Positions 1 through 10,449 are shown, counted from the stretch's first letter. The stretch: DNA of 64,000 bases from Thecamonas trahens ATCC 50062 (GCF_000142905.1 NW_013657673.1:484701-548700); one strand, 5' to 3'. Translations and numbers: made by a program. The notes: generated by a model not told the origin, from the sequence alone.

Positions 1-695
1 TTATGCGCGCTGGCTTTGCCCTCGCCGCCGAGGCCGCTGCTGACCGCGCTGCCGTCGCCATCTCACTCGGCTCGTACGCCGCATACCTTGCCGACGGCTC
101 CGAGTACACAGGCGTGTTCGACGCCGGCGACGCCGAGCTCGAAGCCTTCCATGCCGAGCGGTTGGCGGCCTTTGCCCCACTTGCCGATGCCGATCTGTTT
201 GCCTTTGAGACGCTGCCGTCGGCCCGGGAGATCGCAGTCGTCCTCGACGTCGTCGCCGCGGCTGCCGAGGCCGGGAGCGTCTCCGGCGCGTGGCTCTCGT
301 TCTCGGCGAGGATCGAGAGCAGCGGACGCTCGGTGCTGGCTGATGGCACGCCGCTCTGCGAAGTTGCGAGCATGGTGGCCGATTCACAGGCAGCGCAGGC
401 CGGCGCTGTCGTCGCCATCGCCGTCAACTGCTGCCGGCCACGTGATGTGGCGGCCCATCTCGCTGCGCTGGCCTCCGGCGCGCCGGGCCTTGGTCTGGCG
501 GCCTACCCGAACGCGGGCGCCTCGTACGATGCCGAGATCAAGGACTGGACCCCGATCGACTGCCAAGCGTCGGCAGCGATGGTCATTGAGGCTCTACCAG
601 AGTGGGAGGCAGCCGCGGGCCACGCTCTGGTCATGGTAGGGGGATGCTGTCAGCTCGGCCCCGAATATGTGGCCGCGCTGGCGTCCGCAGTGTGA
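1..695 (+). CDS. Homocysteine S-methyltransferase, 5' end cut by window edge
   Basis: This is the C-terminal part (about 230 residues) of a homocysteine S-methyltransferase, which moves a methyl group from S-methylmethionine or a similar donor to homocysteine to make methionine. Family landmarks are visible in order: [15 protein letters not shown] near the start, FETLPS, the zinc-ligand region AVNCC, YPNAG, and the second cysteine pair in [12 protein letters not shown] just before the stop. These cysteines form the zinc site that activates the homocysteine thiol in the family. The first in-frame ATG (position 3) is internal, because the conserved substrate-binding N-terminus is missing and the frame is open at the window edge. 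The protein is expected to be cytosolic. Confidence 0.9.
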
Positions 696-820
696 GAGTC
701 AAAACCAAGTGTGGAAACAGACATCGTTGGCGCAGAAATGCGTCATATTTGAAACTCAAACAAAAACAGAGATGATTCGCCTTTCGCCCAGCACATGGTT
801 GCGATTTACGCGAGACTACC

Positions 821-1549
821 TCAACAACTTTTTTTTTTGCCCTGACTGCTGCCCATCACATAGCGCTTGTGTGCGCAGCCCCGACAGTGCAGTTTGATGT
901 AGTCTGTTGTGCGTGGGTGTGAAATGAGCGGTGCTTGAGGTGCGTGAGAATGTCGAGCGTCCGAGTAGAGAGTCAATTTTTGGCAGTGGCACGTGTCATT
1001 TTTTTGTTTTGACGATCGCCGCCCGCTGACACCACGGCGTCGCTGCCGCTGCTTGCGCCTCTTTGAGCGCTTCTTCGAGCGCTTCTGGGATGTTGATTGG
1101 CGCTTGACAGGCTTCAAGAGAGGATGGCGGCGGCGGATCGGGGCGGCAACCATGTTCTCATAGACGGCGTGCGCGGTGACGACCGACGGCTCGACGGCGC
1201 CGGACGGGGATTCGATGTCCGAGTGCAGGAGTGCCGAGGCTGCGACAGGCCGCGAAAAGTCGAGATCGTCAAGCGCCACAGGCGGCTGGTGGCCGTAGCG
1301 TAGAATGACTAGCTGGGGTGCCCCATCGGACGCCGAATTGTCGACAAGGACCGGGTTGTACCCGGCTGCCCGGGCGGCGCGCACAAACTCAGCGCGATGC
1401 TTCCGCTCACGCTTGGTCCATTGCACACCGCTTCGCCGGCGACAGAGCCTGGTGCGGTGTTTGCGTGATCGCAGAACCGTAGGCACCCGCGAGACCGTCG
1501 ACTTGAACATCGGCGAGGCCAGGCCGATGACCTCTGACAGCGGCGTCGA

Positions 1550-1594
<45 letters not shown>

Positions 1595-2013
1595 CGATGG
1601 TCGCGATCGTGACCGGCCCGAGCGGTGGCTCCTCAGCGAGCCTGACCGAGAACAGGAGAGGGAGCGAGCAGCCCTACGTGAACGCGAACGCGAACGGGGC
1701 GTGAGCGTGAACGTGAGCGTGAGCGCGAGCGTGCGCGTGAGCGCGAGCGCGAGAGAGAGATCGAACGTGAGCGTGAGCGTGAGCGTGAGCGTGCGCGTGA
1801 GCGCGAGAGAGAGCGCGACATCGAACGTGAGCGCGATCGGGAGCGTGAGCGTGCGCGCGAGCGCGACTGCAGCGCCTTGGCCCTGCGGCGCGAGACGACG
1901 ACAACACCATTGTCCGAGAGCGGCAGGTCGGCGAGCGGGCGACGGACTCGGGCCTTTGAGCGAGCCGTGGCACTCCGTGAAGGACGCGCCATGGTAGAGG
2001 CGTCGTTGCCCAT
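821..2013 (-). CDS. RS-repeat (SR-rich) protein, frame broken once
   Basis: The gene starts at ATG 2013 (MGNDASTMARPS) and soon enters a long Arg-Ser repeat read from a near-perfect GCGCTCACG-type repeat. That frame runs out at 1633. A second minus-strand frame takes over the RS character (RSRSRSRRAARSL...) at about 1697, passes through a polyserine run (1560-1600) and continues as a basic protein containing TKRERKHRAEFVRAARAAG. Adding one C to the CCCC run (plus strand GGGG 1696-1699) joins the two frames, giving about 395 residues. RS repeats are typical of nuclear splicing-related proteins, but no RRM is visible, so the function is unknown. The last 60 residues, from about 1010 to 821, are less GC-rich and may be 3' untranslated sequence or contain an intron. 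Confidence 0.55.
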
Positions 2014-2166
2014 GCTAAAGGGAGGGGTGGTAGTGCCAGTGGTGGAGTGGAGTGGCTGTGGCTCTGGTTATGGGCGTGTGGGCGTGTGGGCGGGTAGGCT
2101 GTGTTTGCCCCGGTGGCGCGAATTTTTGAATTGTTTTGGCCGACAGAGTCGCTCGCTGTCGCTGCA

Positions 2167-5100
2167 CTACAGGAACTCGTTCTTGATGTTCCACTTGTGA
2201 GTGGACCGATCGAGAGTGGCGATGGATCGAAGGAGGGCACGCATGCGGATGACTTCTTCGCGCGGCTTGTTTTGGAGGTCAAAGTGGGTCATAAACGCCG
2301 AGGTGGTGGTCGCGCCGAGCCAGCGCGGCGAGACGAGGAAGGCCCGGATGGCAAGTAGATCGGCGCCGCCGTCGTCGGACGAGCCGAGCGCCACGGCGGG
2401 GTCAGTGGCGGTCTCTTCAAGAGCTTCGAGCTCGCGGGCGATGGCACGGTCGTCGTCCATTCGCTCTTCGACGGTGAGGTGAGCGTCGTCGTGGCCATCG
2501 TTGCCGACAAGATTGCCCGAGGCTGCCACGGCGACCCGACGCTCCTTGAGCCGACCCAACAGCGCAGTTGCCGAGAGCGGGTCGCTTCCAGAAGCGTGCG
2601 CCTCTTTCTCGGCAGTGGCGACTGCCTCGGGATCAAAGATCGACTCGTTGTTGGGCTGGGCGGCGGCTGAGGTCCACGAGGCGTAGACGGAGGGCGGCGG
2701 CGGCGAGGCGGCGTCGTCGGCTGTCGGCGGCGCGAGGCGTGCGCGGCGAGCGGCGGCGGNNNNNNNNNNNNNNNNNNNNNNNNNNNNNNNNNNNNNNNNN
2801 NNNNNNNNNNNNNNNNNNNNNNNNNNNNNNNNNNNNNNNNNNNNNNNNNNNNNNNNNNNNNNNNNNNNNNNNNNNNNNNNNAACGCGGGCGGCCTCGTGC
2901 TCGACAATGAGGGATTCGGGCTGGGCCTGCCCGACAAGATCGTCGTGCTTGAGTGCCGAGTGGACGCCCGCCGAGCCAAACAACTGGCTGAGCACAAAGT
3001 CGTCGTCGCGGGCTGCCATGTCTGTGGGCGCACTCTCGCCGTCAGACCCGGCCTGCGCCGCGCCATCGTCGTCGTACGCCGGCATCGGCGCGACGCCGAG
3101 AACCGACGGCGCAGCGGTGGTCTCCTCGGTGACGGCACCAAAGATGGCACCAGTGGCGGTGCCCTCGACGCCGGCGTCCGGGTGGGCCGGAAAGGCAAAG
3201 AGGTCCGAGAGCTCGTTGGCCTTGAAGAACCGGCGCTGGCGTGCATCCTTGAGGATCTTGTTGGAGAGAAAGTGCTTCGAGAGCTGGCGATGGTAGATGC
3301 GCTCCTCGATGGTGCCTGCCGTGAGGAGGCGGAATATCTTGACTGGCTTTGTCTGTCCGAGGCGCCAGGCACGCTCGCGAGCCTGAGTATCGGTCGTCGG
3401 ATTCCAGTCTGGGTCATAGATGACGACCCGGTCTGCGCCGGTGAGGTTGACACCGAGGCCGCCAGTCTTGGTGGTGAGGAGAAAAGCAAAGATTGAGTCG
3501 TCGTTGTTGAACGAGTCGATGAGCGCCATGCGCGTCGAGATCGGTGTCGAGCCGTCCATGCGGAGATGCGGCATGCCCTCCGCGTTGAGGCGGGCTTGAA
3601 GCATGTTGAGCATTGCAATCGACTGCGTGAAGACCAGCGGGCGGTGGCCTTGCGGCTGCCAGAGGCGCAGCAACTCGACAAGGACCTTGAGCTTGCCGGA
3701 GCGCTCGATTGAGCCAAAGTCGGGCGGCGGCGGCGCAGCGTCGTCAAGCATCAGATCGGGGTGGTTGCAGATCTTGCGGAGAATAGCAAGGCCGTGAAAC
3801 ATGGTCATCTTGCCGGACGAGATGGCGCGATAGTCGCGCGAGCGCAGGAACGAGACATACTCCTCGTACTGTGGGAGGGTGAGCTTGCAGAAGAGCACCT
3901 GCTCCGTCTTGGGCGGGAGCTGCTTGGCGACGTCGGCCTTCATGCGGCGGAGCAGGTACGGCGCGATGAGATCGCGGAGGACCTTGGCGCACTTGTAGCC
4001 GGTCTGGACCTGGACAAACGTGGCGTTGGCATAGCCGCCGATGCGGATGGGGACGGCAAACTGGGTGTCAAAGACCGGGAGTGTGCCGAGCTTGCCGGGA
4101 AAGACAAAGTCGAAGAGCGACCAGAGCTCGACGAGATTGTTCTGGATGGGCGAGCCCGAGAGGATGACTCGGTGTGGCGAGCGGAATTGCTTGACGGCGA
4201 GCGTGATCTGCGCGTCAGGATTCTTGATCTTGTGGCCCTCGTCAAGGAGCACGTAGTCCCACGGCGCCGGGAGCAGGAGCTCCTGGTAGACGCGGATGCC
4301 CTCATAGGTGGTGATGATGACGCCGCCAGAAGCCAGCGTCGATGCAACCAGGCCCTCGGGGTCATCAGAGCCCGAGCCCGAGCCGTGAAGGAGCGCCACC
4401 CGAAGCGGCGGATACCAGGCGTGGAACTCTCGGACCCACTGGCGCATGACTGTGGCTGGACACACGATGACAGCGGTCCGGAGGAGGCCCGAAAATGAGA
4501 GTGAGGCAAGGAGGGAAATGGCTTGGATCGTTTTGCCCAGTCCCATTTCGTCGCCGATGATGCCGCCGACGTTCTGCTGGTGGAGCTCCCACAGCCACTT
4601 GAGGCCAGTCTTCTGGTACTCAAAGAGCCGGTCAAAGATCGACGACGGCACGCGGAGGCCGCCATCCAGCACCACCGCGGCGTTGGCCTCGTCATCGGCA
4701 GAGGGGCCAGTCGAGGTGAGGAGGCGAGCGCGAAAGGCCTCAACCCTGCCATCGTCGGTGTCAGTGCCGGTAGTGGCGGAGCGGCGGCGTTTGCGCGAGA
4801 TGACGCCCGCATTGCGGGAGAAGCTCGGCCCAGCCGTAGTTGGCGAAGCTTTCGGCGGCGTACGCGCCGGCTGGACCGAGACGCTTCGCTTCCGTGACAG
4901 CGCGCTGGGCCGAAGACTGGGGTCGGCGGGCGGCAGAGCGTTGGCAACCCGCATCTGGCGGGCCTGCTCGGCCGCCACCTCTGCGGCGTGCTCGGCGCGG
5001 ATGCGATCAAGCAGTGCACGCTTGTTTGACTTGCTCGGCGAGGATGTGGCCAGAGATGATGGCTCTGCGGGCGGCGGCTGACGAGCTGACGACGGAACAG

Positions 5101-5446
5101 GCTCGGGCTTGGGGTGATCCTCGGCAAACTGCTCGTTGAGGATGCGCTTCTGTGTGAGGAGCTTCTTGATGCGAGCCTTGAGCGTGTTTCGGGTCTTAAG
5201 CGCAGCAGCGTACTTGGCTCTCACCGGAGCTGGATCCCATGGCAGCGGCTTGGGAGGCAGTCTCCGCGACGACAGAGCCCGTTTGACCTTATCGATCTGA
5301 GCATCGAGATTGGCTATGCGCTGAGCGAGAAGCTTTGCATCGGCAGCACGGGCTCTATCCTCCAGCTCTGCCTGGACCTGGGCCTCCACCACGTCCTGGT
5401 CACGGCTTGCCACCCCGAGCACAGAGAGCACCGCATCCTCCGCCAT
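2167..5446 (-). CDS. ERCC6: CSB/ERCC6-type SNF2 family DNA-dependent ATPase
   Basis: This is a SNF2 ATPase of the Cockayne syndrome B / Rad26 type, which remodels stalled RNA polymerase II for transcription-coupled repair. The Walker A motif is GDEMGLGKTIQ (about residue 300). The DEAH-box position reads LLDEGHKIKNP, and DEGH is characteristic of CSB. Other signatures are SGSPIQNNLVELWSLFDFVF, FPGKLGTLPVF and, in the helicase C lobe, GLGVNLTGADRVVIYDPDWN then ARERAWRLGQ. I chose ATG 5446 (MAEDAVLSVLG). The frame stays open upstream, but only through TH/HTHT residues encoded by microsatellites. A run of N (2760-2881) interrupts the C-terminal region. Downstream of it the coding frame (ending WNIKNEFL at 2167) is not the upstream frame, so the true gap length is not 122 bases. 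The total is about 1,090 residues. Confidence 0.92.
2760..2881. other. Assembly gap (run of N) inside the CSB gene
   Basis: There are 122 undetermined bases. The flanking coding frames of the CSB gene disagree by one position modulo three, so the number of N is not the true length. Flanking sequence is a GC-only CGG-rich stretch, likely hard to sequence. Confidence 0.99.
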
Positions 5447-5454
5447 GACTCGGA

Positions 5455-5480
5455 TGTATGTATGTATGTATGTATGTATG
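5455..5480. repeat. (TATG)n microsatellite
   Basis: About six tandem TATG units end roughly ten bases upstream of the CSB start codon, in its probable 5' untranslated region. Confidence 0.95.
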
Positions 5481-5632
5481 TGTGTAGGGGTGAGGGGAGA
5501 GAGGGGGTGCGAGTGAGGTGACTCGAGTATCCTATTGGTTTGAGTCGGGTGTCGCATTGGGACATTTGGCTGTGTCGTCAGCCGGGGCAGGGTAGCCCGG
5601 GGGAAGGGGGCCTCATTGTGATGGGGTTCGAT

Positions 5633-5635
<3 letters not shown>

Positions 5636-5672
<37 letters not shown>
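5636..5672. repeat. (GT)n microsatellite
   Basis: About 18 uninterrupted GT dinucleotides lie in the divergent promoter region. Read on the minus strand they give the spurious HTHTHT extension of the CSB frame. Confidence 0.97.
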
Positions 5673-5677
<5 letters not shown>

Positions 5678-6088
5678 GTAGGGTTGGTTGTAATGGTGGT
5701 GGCGGCGGCGATCGGGCGTGTGCGTGTGTAGTGGTGGTGGTGGCGGGGGAGACAAGGCCGCCTCGTCCTCGATCCCGTGAGCCGCATAGCCGGCATCTGG
5801 TCTCAGCTACATGTGTCATCATCATGGCCATTACTCGCGCTGCATGTAGATGACATTGCCTGCCATTCCTTTTGATTGGGCGCATTTGCTTATCGGATTG
5901 GATGTGATGAGGTGTTGGATGATGCCTAGCATGTGCCACGAGCGAGAAGACAGGCAGCAGACGCGAGTGGCACCTGTTGCTGCTGGTCTCCCCCAAGGGG
6001 GGAGGAAGGGTGGACGAGTGGGGGGGGGGGGGGAGAGAGGGACCACTTCTACCACCGCACTTCAGAGTGACGACAGTCACGGACAAGG

Positions 6089-7588
6089 ATGTCGATAGAG
6101 TCTCGGGTGGTGGGGCTCGGCAAGGGGGTGCCTCGTGATCCCTATGCCTTTCAGGAGGTAGGTAGGGTGGTGGTGTGTGTGTGTGTGTGCGGAGGGAGGA
6201 GGGGGAGCTGACGGTCACGGGGGACAGGCATGGGCACAGACTTATGGAGGAAGGATGCGATGGGTGCAATGGACGGCAACTTGAACTCGGACACGACTTG
6301 ATGGTCACAGTCGAATGAGGATGCGGTGCTGATTGCGGTCACGCTGCTGCGGAGACCAAAGGGCGAGACGAGCGAAGAGGCCGAGGCACTGGCGATGGCC
6401 AAGGCGATGGGCAAGGCGGCCAAGGACAAGGGCGAGAAGCTGCCACCGATGGAAGCCATCGAGGACGTCGATGGCTCGTTTATCGTGACAAGCGGCGGCA
6501 CAATGCTGGACGTGGCCAGGGCGTGGGGCGTGCAGCGGGTGTTTGTGACGGTGACCGGCAACGCGGCGGCATTGGCAAGAGCGCGTTTGGATCTCGAATC
6601 TGGCGCAGGCGCGGGCGATGATGCTGGCGACAACGAGCTGGCGGCAGTCATGATCCACTTTCGCGACGTGCGGACCGGGGTCGAGGTCAAGGACCGCAAG
6701 TACCGGTTCAAAAAGTACCGCCAGTGCTTTGTTGGATCCGAGGCGGTCGACTTTCTTGTCGACAACGGGTACGTAGCGTCGCGGTTCGAGGCTGTCGAGC
6801 TGGGCGAGAAGATGCGGGCGGCCGGCCTGTTTTCGCACGTGGTCGACGACCACGGGTTCAAGGACGACAAGCTGTTCTACGCCTTTGACCCCGACTTTGT
6901 CATTCAGACAACATCATACTCGATCTTAGACACGCAGTCGGCGGCGGCGGCTTCGGCAGCCAAGCTCTCGCTCGCCAAGTACGACTCGCTTGTCGGGACC
7001 GCCGAATGGGACGAGCTCGCCGAGGCTGCGACCCAGCAGTTGCTCGACATCGGGGTCGAGCTGCGGCGGCTGGAGCTGGCCGGCGAGTCGGCGCCGCAGG
7101 AGCGGCTGGCGGTGACCTCGACGCTGGACAAGGTCAAGGCCGTTGTCAGCAAGCTCGAGGGTGCCGTCTCCGGAAAGGGCATCAAGGACGCCGAGGCCAG
7201 GCGCCGGACAGCGGCGCTGGCTCGGCTGACCTCGCGCCTGTTCGAGGCCAAGCGCCAGTTCTCTGAGCTGCGCCAGGCGCACCGCCCACCCGAGACGAGC
7301 TCGTCGTACGACTGGAGCGCAGGCTCGTCGTCGGGCGTGCTCCAAGCCCACGAGTACGACGAGACCGAGACCGAGGAGCTGCTCATGCTCCAGCGCCAGA
7401 TCATCGCAGCACAGGATGCAGGACTAGAGGAGCTGTCCAAGACGCTGGAGCGGCAGATCAAGATCGGGCGCCTCATTGGCGAGGAGCTCGACCGACAGAA
7501 CGAGCTACTCGACACGCTCGTCACCCACGTCGACGCCACCCAGGACCGGCTCACCGACGCCCAGATCGATATGGACAACCTGCTGTAG
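6089..7588 (+). CDS. DEP domain protein with C-terminal Qc-SNARE motif, one intron
   Basis: A 448-residue protein, read as two exons. Exon 1 (6089-6157) encodes MSIESRVVGLG...DPYAFQE. The intron (6158-6310) starts GTAGGT and ends CACAG, and exon 2 enters in phase 0 at 6311 (SNEDAVLIAVTLL); an in-frame stop at 6299 rules out simple read-through. Residues 140-213 form a DEP domain with GSEAVDFLVDNGY and LFYAFDP. A helical region follows, then a SNARE coiled coil (residues 380-448) with IGEELDRQNELLDTLV, closest to the Qc type of syntaxin 8 with the zero-layer Gln in DRQNE. The chain ends at the end of the SNARE motif, with no transmembrane helix and no C-terminal CaaX cysteine. It should act in membrane fusion, with DEP as possible membrane or receptor tether. 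Its stop lies 41 bp from the stop of the convergent next gene. Confidence 0.85.
6158..6310 (+). other. Predicted spliceosomal intron of the DEP-SNARE gene
   Basis: The boundaries are GTAGGT...TCACAG and the length is 153 nt, phase 0. It contains a GT-dinucleotide run (about 6170-6189) and an in-frame stop at 6299. Joining at these sites links two frames into one continuous acidic N-terminus. Confidence 0.7.
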
Positions 7589-7629
7589 GCCGCGGTCGGC
7601 GAGGCGGCGGAGAGTAAAACGCGCGCAAA

Positions 7630-8607
7630 CTACAGCTCGGACGAGTACTCGGTCGAGAGCGACGAGAGGCCTTGGGCAGGCGCGGGCGCCCGAGAAGGGA
7701 GCCTCTGCACGGCCGCCGGCGAGATCGTGTCTGGCCAGGCGAGCGAGAGCGCAACGAGCCAGTCAAGGACGAGGCGGACGTCGCCGGTGTCAAGTTCGTT
7801 GAGCACGTCTGCAAATGTCATGTGCGAGCCCGAGATCCGCGCCAGCATGGCCCGAGCGCCACGCCGGCACGCTCGCTCCTCCTTAGCAGTCAGGGCAAGA
7901 GCTGCGGCGCCGATGCGGGGCAGAGCAGCCGAGGCGAGGAGCCAGTCGCCACCGGGCGGGCCGACGGCCAGCCGCTTGATGTTCCGCACAATGGCAGCAA
8001 GGGCAGAGGCAAGCTCAGCCCCGTCAACTGCGCCGCGGACCTTGCCGTGGAAGACCGTCGTCATGCGGTCGACCTTGTGCGGCCGGGTCTTGTCGTCGAG
8101 CATGGCGGCGAACATGGTGAGCTCGGTGAGGCGGACGCTCTTGCTCTTGCTCTCGCCGTCAGCGTCAGCAAAGAGCGCAAACAGAGCCCGGCCGAGGCGA
8201 CGGGCATCGAGCGAGGCGCGCAGGCTGCGGCAAGCCATTCGCTGCGCCCACGCCGTCCCTTCGCTCTCGCTGCTGTCGCTGGAGCTCCCGTCAAGGCGGC
8301 CGCTCGCCGAGGCGCTACCGAGCTCAAACAGGCCTTCGTCGTCGAGTTCGGCAAGGGCGCGACCAGAGCCTGGACCCTTTGTCCGCGTCACGACAATGTC
8401 GATGGTTTTCAGCTTGCGCTGTGCCGGCAGCTCGGGATGATCGAGGACATAGCCAACAGCGTCGACAAAGACAGATCGGTCAAAGCACTCGCCGCCGGCC
8501 GACTTGAGGGCCATGACGAGGGCCACAAACTCATCACGACCAAAAACAGTCCTTCGCTCGAGCCTCCGCTTTGGTATTTGCGGAAGTGAGGACGCGATAG
8601 CGCCCAT
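7630..8607 (-). CDS. Unknown protein with predicted N-myristoylation site
   Basis: A 325-residue protein I do not recognise. The N-terminus MGAIASSL fits the N-myristoylation consensus (Gly2, Ser6), so membrane attachment is likely. An acidic loop, FADADGESKSKSVRLTEL (about residues 145-162), has the spacing of a degenerate EF-hand, and the flanking sequence is helical. The combination of myristoylation site and EF-hand-like repeats recalls calcineurin B-like and EF-hand TLDc proteins, but no diagnostic motif supports either name. A serine-rich linker (SSSDSSESEG) lies near residue 110. The start is clear, because the family-style MG start is the first ATG and follows non-coding DNA. Confidence 0.6.
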   Translation of the reverse strand: MGAIASSLPQIPKRRLERRTVFGRDEFVALVMALKSAGGECFDRSVFVDAVGYVLDHPELPAQRKLKTIDIVVTRTKGPGSGRALAELDDEGLFELGSASASGRLDGSSSDSSESEGTAWAQRMACRSLRASLDARRLGRALFALFADADGESKSKSVRLTELTMFAAMLDDKTRPHKVDRMTTVFHGKVRGAVDGAELASALAAIVRNIKRLAVGPPGGDWLLASAALPRIGAAALALTAKEERACRRGARAMLARISGSHMTFADVLNELDTGDVRLVLDWLVALSLAWPDTISPAAVQRLPSRAPAPAQGLSSLSTEYSSEL

Positions 8608-9029
8608 ATACCACGATCACCTGTGCGTCAAGTGTTGCTGCAGCGTGGAGAGCTTGAGAAGATCTGGCCAGCCATGAGCCCATTAGCGCCGCTCGCGGCG
8701 ACGATAATGAGGAAGATCGGCTGCTTCTGCTGCTGCTGGCGTTGGTGTGGGTGGCATTGGTCTTACTTTCACTGCCGATGGCGAGTCAAAGTGCCGTGAT
8801 GCGCGAAACGTGTCCAAGATCAAGTCCAAGCCAAGCCGAGTTGCGCTCCCGCAGAGGGCGAGGGTAGCGAGTGGGGGCTGAGTGCGACCATCTTTGGCGC
8901 CATGTTCCGCAGCAGCACGCCCCCCCCCCCCCCCGGCCACCCCCCCCAACCCGCCCCTCCCACCTCACCCCGACACTTCCTCTTCCTCCAACTCTAAGGT
9001 GGGGGTCTCTGGTGGAGCTGGTGTGTGAC
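8608..9029. other. Divergent intergenic region with C15 tract
   Basis: This stretch separates the divergent starts at 8607 and 9030. It holds a pure C tract at 8920-8934 followed by further C runs. No gene or RNA is recognisable. Confidence 0.7.
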
Positions 9030-10449
9030 ATGGCGGTGACATTGCTGTGGTGGCTAGGTCTGGAGGTCCATGACGGGAGCGGAGAAGGCGAGACCGATGG
9101 GACTGGTGGCGATGGAGGAGTTGTGGAGGAGGTACGTCGAGAGAGAGAGAGAGAGAGACAGAGAGACAGAGAGAGTAAAAGGTGGGGAAAAGGGGAGGGG
9201 ATGGGGAGGAGGGAGGCTCACTTACGGATGATGGTGCTCGCTGGGCCTGGGTGCAGATCGATGGTCTGATGGCTGAGTTGCAGATGGTCGAGGAGCGGAT
9301 CGGGCGGCTGGTGGCGGCAGAGGCACAGGCTGCGGCCGAGGAAGTGGCAATGGCAGAGGCTGCAGCAGAGCGAGCTGTGGCAGAAGCAAAGTGGCGGCGG
9401 CGGTGGCGGCAACTGCAAAGGCTGAGGCTGAGGCTGCTGCGGCAGAGATGGAGGGAGGATCGCGCAGTGTCCGCTTTGCTGAGACGGCTGCGTCGTCATC
9501 CGCGACGCCGGTGCGCGGAAAGTCGGTCGATGTGTCGGGTGCAGACTCGCCGTCGGGCAAAGAGTACCCAGCAACGCCGTTCCCGGACGCGGGCGATGCA
9601 ACAGCGTTCCCGCGGTCGAGCTCGGTCGATGTGTCGGGCGCAGACTCGCCGTCGGGCAAAGAGTACCCGGCGACGCCGTTCCCGGACGCGGGCGATGCAA
9701 CAGTGTTCCCGCGGTCGAGCTCGGTCGATGTGTCGGGCGCAGATTCGCCGTCGGGCAAAGAGTACCCGGCGACGCCGTTCCCGGACGCGGGCGATGCAAC
9801 AGCGTTCCCGCGGTCGAGCTCGGTCGATGTGTCGGGCGCAGACTCGCCGTCGGGCAACGAGTACCCGGCGACGCTGGTTCCCAATGCCAACGAGAGCGAA
9901 GAGAACCGGTCTCCGGACACACCCTCGGCTGGGGCGCTCAGCCCGGACGAACTCGCTACCGAGATGCTGCTCGGAGCCGGCGCGACGCCGACCAAGGTGC
10001 AGACGAGCAAGACTCGACCCGAGAACCAGACTCCGCTGCGGACACCGCTGCGGCCGACGCCGCGTCCGTTTATCTTTGCCCAGCGCTCATTGGGCCGCTC
10101 CCCGCGCTCGCCATGGGAGCTGCCGCCGTTCCAGCCGTCGCCGGCCAAGACCCCGGTCCTGCCAGCGTGGGACGCTCACGTTCCGACGAGCAGCTACGAT
10201 GCATCGGCAAGCTATGCCACACCCAAGCGACCATCCCGAGTGGCGGTTGATGCCGATGTAGGTGACGACGCTCTGTACCAGCTCGGCACGCCCATGGTCA
10301 CGCCGTCGTCGGCCCGCCACGCCCGCTACGCCTACACACCAGCCAAGCTCCAATCCGCCCGTAAGCCGGCCATCGCCCTCGACCCGTCGCTGATGGCCTC
10401 GATCTCCTCGCTTCCCATCGACGAGCCAGACTCGCTCTTTGCTCTATGA
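9030..10449 (+). CDS. Ser/Thr-Pro-rich protein with four 33-residue repeats
   Basis: An unrecognised protein of about 430 residues. The proposed exon 1 is 9030-9131 (MAVTLLWW...GGVVEE), followed by an intron 9132-9256 (GTACGT...GTGCAG, containing GA repeats) and a phase-0 re-entry at 9257. Exon 2 encodes an Ala/Glu coiled coil (MAELQMVEERIGRL). The coil changes frame at AAA 9388-9390, where one missing A restores continuity. Four nearly identical 33-residue units follow (SVDVSGADSPSGKEYP, then ATPFPDAGDATAFPR). The C-terminal half is dense in SP/TP sites (ENRSPDTPSAGALSPDE, TPLRTPLRPTPRP), which suggests regulation by proline-directed kinases. No catalytic domain is visible. The first exon is the least certain part. 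Confidence 0.6.
9132..9256 (+). other. Predicted spliceosomal intron
   Basis: The boundaries are GTACGT...GTGCAG and the length is 125 nt, phase 0. It contains a GA/GAGAGACA microsatellite. Its removal joins two coding-like frames. Confidence 0.55.
9523..9915 (+). repeat. Coding minisatellite, 4 x 99 bp
   Basis: Copies begin at 9523, 9622, 9721 and 9820, exactly 99 bp apart. They are almost identical at the DNA level, and the last copy diverges at its end. The period is a multiple of three, so the frame is kept. Confidence 0.97.

Larger units (their letters stand above)
5447..6088. other. Divergent intergenic region with microsatellites and a G14 tract
   Basis: This 640 bp lies between the start codons of the minus-strand CSB gene and the plus-strand DEP-SNARE gene, so it must hold both promoters. 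It contains TATG repeats (about 5455-5480), a long GT repeat (5636-5672), GTG/GGC-rich DNA and a pure G tract (6020-6033) 55 bp before the DEP-SNARE start codon. I see no further gene in it. Confidence 0.8.

Noticed and set aside
5447-5755. N-terminal extension of the CSB frame with HTHTHT and YIHTYIHTYI residues
   Set aside because: It is a translation of the GT and TATG microsatellites. The conserved protein begins at ATG 5446.
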